From the NCBI GenBank assembly GCA_018398765.1, contig JAHBMJ010002056.1, positions 1 to 22,888 of the forward strand: 22,888 nt of DNA, in the 5' to 3' direction. Each line of letters starts with the position of its first letter. Position 1 is the stretch's first letter. Below, piece by piece: positions 17,821-22,888 of the stretch. The DNA is from Chromera velia (Eukaryota; Sar; Chromeraceae). The translations under genes and the position numbers were made by a program. The notes below the pieces were generated by a model, which saw only the letters and a program-made list of their open reading frames with translations, searched no databases and had not been told where the DNA came from.

Positions 17821-19937
17821 ATGCAGCTCCTTGTGAAGACACCCACTGGGTCGACCCTTTGCGTCGACGTGACATCAGAGGACACAGTGAGGTGTCTGAT
17901 GGAGAGGGTGGAGGAGAGGACGAAAATTCCCCAAGCATTCCTCAGGCTGGTGGTGAGGGGGAGGCTTGTCGAGAGGGGGGAGGAGGGTTGCCGTCTTTCC
18001 AAATTGAATGTTGAAGCCGGCATGACCGTAGTCGTGCTTGTGCAGAAGCCTCCAATTGTGCCTTGTGGGAGGTTGGAAGTCCAATTTGACTTTTTTCCCT
18101 CAGACATTTGCGAGCGATTGGAAAAGAGACTGAGGAGAGCACGTTTGAGGGTCGAGATTCCGAAAGGAGAAGCGGCAACCAGCCTTCAGGCACGTCTTAG
18201 AGAGGCATTTCGGGACGAGTTTGGCAAATGTGGGGATGCATGGGGCAGTGGACATCTGTACATCTCTGCTCCTTCCGGTGAAGTCCGCAGCTTGTTCCCG
18301 AGTGACATCGAAACCGCATTCGTTGACGAGTGGTTTTCTTTGGAGGCTGAGAAGAAGAAGCATTTTCAGAACCTTGAGGAGAGGGGGGAGGGTGGGTCTC
18401 CACTGTTGGGTGTTCTGGTGACCGTAAGTGTTGCGAGAACAGGTGTTTATCATTTGATGGGTGCCGTCAGGGATTGTGAGAGATGTGATTGTGAGATTTG
18501 CGATCCGCCGGTTGTGTGGCAGTACTGTTCCGGGCCCCGGCAATGGGCCGACATGAAACGCCAGGCGTCTGTTTTTTTGGAGCAGGAGTACAGGAAGAGA
18601 GAATGGAAGAGGGTCGGCGGGAGGCACGCAGTGACGTTGAAAGACCGCAAGCTGCTTCTGAGTGTTGATCTTGAGACGATGAGACAGACAAACGTCCGCA
18701 CAGGAAGAGTGAGATCTATTCGACGGATGGAGACTCGACATTCTCCCTCCCCGCCTCTTTCCATGAAGATTGAAAAGTCTGAGCAGCCGTCGTTCGATTC
18801 CATGGAGACGGCAAGACAGATGGCAGAGCAGCAAGACGGCCGTAACAGTGCCGTGCTGTCACACGAAGCAGCCCTAACTCTGCTCGACCTCGCTCTGTCT
18901 TCCAACCCCCCCCTGAGTCTCTCTGAGACCCCTTCTGTTCGGCAGGAGATCGAATGGGCTTTTTTGGAGTCAGCCACTTCTCATAGAAGTCGGTTGAAGG
19001 GTAGTAAATGGTGTGCCCCCCCCGTGCTTCAAATCATCGATATGCAGCCTGTAGGAACAAGTCAGAACATGCAGCAAGCAGAACACAGTCGCCGCACCGA
19101 ATTGATGGCAAATTTTTACCAAGAGATCATGAAGAGGATAGATTCTTCTTCTTCTGTGTCGGGGGGTGATGTGGAGGGGGAAAGTGGTGGAAGCGGGAAG
19201 GACTCGAGGGAGGCGCAGCGCGAGGCTCAGCGCAATGGAATTTTGACACTCAGGCCACCGGGGGGGGGCCCAGGGCTGCGGCTTCTCGCAGGCTCCTGTT
19301 GGGCAGACAGGGCAAAGGCTGCTGAAGAAACGGATGCTGGTGAGAAGGCCATTGAAGCGTTTACAGACGAAGCTGCACGCAACAGATGGTGGTGCAAGGC
19401 TGGTCAGTGCAGGGGATTATCGACCCCGATTTTTAGTCATCAAAGCGCAGGGGATTTCGCAGTTTGCTCTGAGAAGGTGATGGAATAAGTGGGAATAAGA
19501 CAAGATAACTCAACGGCTTTGTGGTTGTGGCATGGTACTTCGGATGAGGCGTTGGCACAGATTGAGAGGGGGGGATTTGATACTTCATTTGCGTATGAGC
19601 GGAACTTTTTTGGCCGCGGTCTTTACTTTGCTGCCAATTCTTCGAAGGCAGATCTGTATGCAGGGCCTGAGGATAGGAGACACTTGAGGTGCTCGGGCAG
19701 GATGCAGCAGTTGCTGTGCCTGGTTTTCCTGGGGAAGAGGGAGAAGTGCGATGCGGCCGTGGTTGACAAAACAGAACCGCAGGATGGGTGCGACTCAGTG
19801 CAGGGTCTGACTACAAGGGAGGGGTTCTCGACCACAAGGAATATGTGGTGTATGACCAGAGGCTGGTCATTCCAGTTTTAAAGGTGTCATACATGCATAC
19901 AGACGAGTGTGCCTGCGCGAGATGTAGCAATCCGTAG
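17821..19937 (+). CDS. Ubiquitin-like / WWE / PARP catalytic protein, catalytic part disrupted
   Basis: The start is the ATG in ACCATGCAGCTC, because the encoded MQLLVKTPTG aligns with the start of ubiquitin. Residues 1-76 form a ubiquitin-like fold but lack a terminal Gly-Gly, so it is not a conjugated ubiquitin. Residues 80-225 are unrecognised. Residues 231-303 form a WWE domain (VVWQYCSGPRQW, LLLSVDLETMRQTN, RVRSIRRM), a family known to bind ADP-ribose-type ligands or protein partners. The PARP catalytic part follows: WHGTS at 19528-19542 supplies the His, GRGLYFA near 19615-19629 the Tyr, and then LLCLVFLGK. The first frame stops at TAA 19486-19488. An intron 19403-19489 (GTCAGT donor, AAG end, phase-correct) would remove that stop. 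After DSVQG near 19804 the family's C-terminal end (KEYVVYDQ, with the catalytic Glu at 19839-19841) continues in a different frame to TAG 19935-19937, implying a one-base shift in a G run. The product is a nuclear or cytoplasmic ADP-ribosyltransferase by family. It is either intact with an assembly error or a decaying copy. Confidence 0.75.
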
Positions 19938-20250
19938 GCTAGTCTGTAGGCACTAGTATATAGGCACAGACATCCGTACTCCAAGTTCTCCAACACACTC
20001 TAACAGTAGTAACAGAGGCTGACACAGAGGCTTTAGCAACATTTATTGATTAATACATAGTAACGCACTAGGTAACGCAGCGAGTATTAATTTATCTTGT
20101 AGGCTTAGTTGTAGTTAATGTATGTTGTACTACTTAGTAGTAGTTTGCTAGTAAAATTAAACTAGAAATTAAAGGCCCAGACTTAAGCTCTAACAAAAAC
20201 TGGGTGATTCAGAGTGTGTTGTGTTCCACCTTCTGGGGTCCATGCACAGG
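19938..20250. other. AT-rich 3' flank of the PARP gene
   Basis: The composition shifts abruptly to AT-rich with stops in all frames. It probably holds the 3' untranslated region and intergenic DNA. No gene or RNA was recognised. Confidence 0.55.
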
Positions 20251-21730
20251 TAGTGACCATGTTTGATTTGATTTGATTTGATTTGAGGTAGGGCTTAAAC
20301 TCAAATCAAATATCCAGTCAGGGAGGACCTAGTGTTTAAAGACCTATCAAATACGATTAAATATTTGATCAATATGACTTTCAACCTCAAATATGAAGGT
20401 CCCGAAAAAACTTTTGCAAGTACCGATCCATCACGCATGCTGATTCAAATGAAAAAACCTAAATTTTGATGGTTTGCTCTAAAAAAAAAAAACGTTTTGA
20501 GCTGCACTGAAATTGACGTTTCACCCTTTTTTACTTCATGCAGAGGTAAACCGATCAGCTGAACGTTTTTCCAAACAGCTGTGTTAACTTTTCTGGTGCT
20601 GGAACATCTTTTACGGCCCCCTTTTTGAGCGTCTGCAAACATTTTACACCCCGTAAAGACATGTCACACACTCCGACAGGGTCGAACGGGACATTTCCTT
20701 CTGCATATATGGTCTATTTGGGATATTTTAGATGTGAACCACGAGAGATTGCAGCATGCCCCTGACCCGGAGCGTCGAAAGGCTGTGACCACATTCCCTG
20801 TTGGTATGGAGCAGTTCCAGAAAGGCAAGGGAAAAGGCAACGGGAGGGCTATTGACAGTGCTGGAGGGGGGGCCGCTCCTGCAGGGCCCGGCGGGAGGAC
20901 CAATTTGAAACCAAAGGAGGCAGCCGCAGACGCAAATACTAAGAAGGCTGGGGAGAAAATTCCCCCTTCTGAGAAAGTCATCACTCCAGGTGAGGAAGGC
21001 TACCGACCTCTCTATATTCACCTCCAACACAAGGGGCTTGTTGTCGGCCCTGGCGCGGCACAGAGGGTAGCCAAACTTACCAACTCTGGATGCTTAGCTG
21101 CCAAGAAACAGGACGGTTCCAACACCAACAGCAATAGCAAACATGTGCGCGGTTCTCTGTCTCACCCCGTTGTCATCTCTCCGCAACCGAATAAAAGCCC
21201 AGGAGCACCTACTCCTGGAAAGCCGAAAAGCTAGAGAAAAAGCTCTCAGCAGCTCCCACCACCGATCGATTCGATTCACATTAAAGAAAGTGATCATGAA
21301 GAAGAGGAAAAGGAAGTGCCATAAAGCTGAGTGATTGTCACTTCAATTTTGGTACGTGCTCTAACTTTATCGTATCAACAAAAAGTCATATACAATTTCA
21401 AATCTATCAATTTTACGTTCTTAATCTCTATTAGTACTAGAGTGAGTCTCAGTGACTAGTGTATATACACTGCCACACAGGCATATTTTTTTTACGGAAC
21501 TGATAAGTTATAATTTTATATATATTTTTTTAAATTTTTGAAACACACATCAGAAATGTTCTGATAACTATTGTCATGAGAAAAATGATCAGAGTGACAG
21601 TAAGTCAGTGACTCAGTGAGGAACCCTAAGAGGTTAACCTCAAATCTTACCTCAAATATCAAATATTTGAGGTTGAAGCTCAAATCAAATCAAATCAAAT
21701 CAAATATAATCAAATCAAACATGGTCACTA
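20251..21730. mobile_element. Putative 1.48-kb non-autonomous DNA transposon with terminal inverted repeats
   Basis: The left end reads TAGTGACCATGTTTGATTTG. The right end is its reverse complement (CAAATCAAACATGGTCACTA, ending at 21730), with about 23 matching bases before the GATTT pentamer count differs. Just inside both ends are GATTT/AAATC pentamer runs and diverged copies of CTCAAATATTTGA-type sequence, so the subterminal regions are also inverted. Both ends begin and finish with TA, which could be a TA target duplication as in Tc1/mariner-type insertions. No longer target duplication is evident. The interior holds AT-rich flanks and one open frame of about 166 codons, and no recognisable transposase. 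Confidence 0.6.
20734..21234 (+). CDS. Open frame of unknown function inside the inverted-repeat element
   Basis: About 166 codons are open. The first ATG is at 20806 (MEQFQKGKGKG), giving about 142 residues. Alternatively the frame is an internal exon, since GGATATTTTAG just upstream at 20720-20731 resembles an acceptor. The peptide is Lys/Gly/Pro-rich, with GEEGYRPLYIHLQHKGLVVG around the middle and a Ser/Pro/Lys-rich tail. It is GC-richer than the surrounding element. It is not recognised, and shows no transposase motif. It may be a captured exon or the tail of a longer transposon gene. Confidence 0.35.
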   Translation: MNHERLQHAPDPERRKAVTTFPVGMEQFQKGKGKGNGRAIDSAGGGAAPAGPGGRTNLKPKEAAADANTKKAGEKIPPSEKVITPGEEGYRPLYIHLQHKGLVVGPGAAQRVAKLTNSGCLAAKKQDGSNTNSNSKHVRGSLSHPVVISPQPNKSPGAPTPGKPKS

Positions 21731-21974
21731 GACATAGCGGGAAGGCCTAGTGCGGAACCTATCAATCAATCAATCAATCAATAATCACTTATCGATCACT
21801 ATACTTAAGCTGTCCTGGACTTATGCATTGCATGATCACCTAATGATTAATAACAATGATGACTAGAATGATGATGGTGATCATGATGTGAGATTCTATT
21901 TGATTATGTACAGAAAGTATCTAATAGAATTATTATGATCACTAAATCCATTATTGAACCGCGTAACTTGTGGC
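21731..21974. other. AT-rich spacer with (ATCA)n run
   Basis: A short CAATCAATCAATCAATCAAT run is at about 21763-21782. The rest is AT-rich with many GATGAT/TGATCA motifs. It would form the 3' flank of the minus-strand oxidoreductase gene. No gene was seen. Confidence 0.6.
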
Positions 21975-22730
21975 CTAAGGAAAGTGTATGTATCCTTCGG
22001 CACCTCTTGCAAAATCCCACCAGAATTCAAAAGAAGGAGTCGGATTCAAAGACTTTTTTGAATGAAACCTGCAAACAACGGATACACACGCAACCTGATC
22101 TTGCAACTTCATGCAAGGCAGCCGCGTACGGCCCGACACGACTGCACACTATGTGCACAAAGTTTCAAAACCGTCACGTACGAGATTGTGAATGCATACC
22201 TTAAAATACACATCTAGATACACATCGGAATACAATCAATCATGTCTTCTCAATGTTCTCATGTTGAAGTTTGAAATCGATTGTAAGAAATTTAGCTCGT
22301 CCGCCAACCAGACCTGGAAATGGCACCCCGCTTTTTGCAGAAGCACTTCACGCAAAAAGAGGGAAGACCGGAGAATACAAAGCACACGTTTGTGCAGAAA
22401 ACTACTGCACGAGAGGGAGATCAAAATTATCGGGGTCGGCAGAGAAGGCCAGGCGAAAGGAACAACTTGAAAATATGACGGTCTGACTTGCTTTGCAAGC
22501 ATGTGCTACGTGCATTTGCTTTCACAAGAGCGATTCAAAGAATGGTCGCAGTGGCATACAATGCAGTCACCTGAGAGCCAGTCACCCGGCCAACTACTCA
22601 CCGCTCCACAAGGTCAGGGTTGCTCAAGAAGAGCCGTCCGAATGCCACCAGATCACACTGCCCGCTCTGTACAGCGGCCTCTGCGGAGTCTTGAGAGTAC
22701 CCGCAGTTCGCCATCAGGTTGCCAGTGAAA
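21975..22730 (-). CDS. Old Yellow Enzyme-family flavin oxidoreductase, last two exons (5' end outside window)
   Basis: Exon A, 22730 down to 22602, follows an acceptor CCTCCCTTTGCAG and encodes FTGNLMANCGYSQDSAEAAV through QSGQCDLVAFGRLFLSNPDL, then VE plus two bases. Exon B, 22068 down to 21975, follows GTTTGCAG. It completes the split Arg codon (ER|F), encodes SLNPTPSFEFWW and GAEGYIHFP, and ends at TAG. Together they match the C-terminal end of Old Yellow Enzymes and 12-oxophytodienoate reductases as known: an ANGGY-like loop and the AFGR motif that bind the FMN phosphate, NPDL.ER, then an EGY..(F/Y)P terminus. These enzymes reduce activated alkenes with NAD(P)H through FMN. The intron 22069-22601 has a GTGAGT donor. 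The loop here reads NCGY instead of the usual NGGY. The preceding exon is beyond or not visible in 22731-22888. The family call is secure, the substrate unknown. Confidence 0.8.
22069..22601 (-). other. Last intron of the flavin oxidoreductase gene
   Basis: Reading on the minus strand it begins GTGAGT and ends TTTGCAG, and joins the two oxidoreductase exons in phase. Short plus-strand open frames inside it (for example 22271-22486) match nothing recognised. Confidence 0.75.
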
Positions 22731-22888
22731 CTGCAAAGGGAGGCACACCACACGCAGCTTCTTTCGCACACCTGGAAATCAGGCGAAAGGGTTGATTCAA
22801 GCATCAAGCGATACCGTGATGGCTATTATGCAAGAAGAAGATGCGGACTGTAGACAGATGCAGACCATGATGGCGATCTCACGAACGC
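22731..22888 (-). other. Probable intron or unplaced upstream sequence of the oxidoreductase gene
   Basis: On the minus strand this segment ends in the CCTCCCTTTGCAG acceptor. No stretch matching the preceding part of the enzyme was found, so it is most likely intron cut by the window edge. Confidence 0.5.

Noticed and set aside
20251-21730. CACTA-type transposon
   Set aside because: The ends read TAGTG at the left and CACTA at the right, the opposite of the CACTA...TAGTG order of that superfamily, and no transposase is present.
1-22888. CRISPR arrays, bacterial operons or tRNA genes
   Set aside because: The repeats here are microsatellites or minisatellites without unique spacers of even length. 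The genes are eukaryotic with introns, and no tRNA-like T-loop and acceptor pairing was found by eye.

Overview
This window is nuclear DNA of a eukaryote. The genes are split by introns or spaced by long non-coding stretches, there are many microsatellites, a four-N assembly gap lies inside a CT-rich intron, and the genes belong to eukaryote-only families (an snRNA-gene transcription factor subunit and a WWE/PARP protein). GC-rich, Ser/Gln/Pro-rich coding sequence with AT-rich islands and unusual 5' splice sites would fit an alveolate alga such as a chromerid (Chromera-like). That assignment is an inference from general character, not a database match.

Layout, left to right. Bases 1-3960 are non-coding: a TG microsatellite, an AT-rich block, a degenerate minisatellite of about 20 copies built on a CGGCTTCTGTTCA box (about 1220-2650), and a direct tandem duplication of a ~455-bp unit (2811-3265 and 3266-3720). 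Bases 3961-11930 (+) form one large gene. I assembled it as 12 exons whose reading phases all agree, giving a protein of about 1930 residues of mostly low complexity and unknown function. Its introns mostly begin GTCAGT, GTTCGT or GTCCGT instead of GTAAGT/GTGAGT. Bases 11931-15520 are largely repeats and AT-rich intergenic DNA, with one short minus-strand exon-like piece near 14530-14680.

Bases 15521-16876 (-) hold an intronless gene for an SNAPC1/SNAP43-like subunit of the snRNA-activating complex. Divergent from it, 17821-19937 (+) holds a ubiquitin-like + WWE + PARP-catalytic gene. Its catalytic domain is spread over more than one frame, so it needs at least one intron plus a one-base shift, or it is decaying. 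The two genes share a 0.94-kb intergenic region containing a perfect 16-bp palindrome.

Bases 20251-21730 are bounded by inverted ends (TAGTGACCATG...CATGGTCACTA) and look like a non-autonomous DNA transposon carrying a 166-codon open frame of unknown origin. At the right edge, the last two exons of an Old Yellow Enzyme-family flavin oxidoreductase run on the minus strand (21975-22730), with the rest of that gene beyond the window.

I see no functional cluster. The genes look like unrelated neighbours, and the SNAPC1/PARP divergent pair is the only arrangement that suggests shared regulation.
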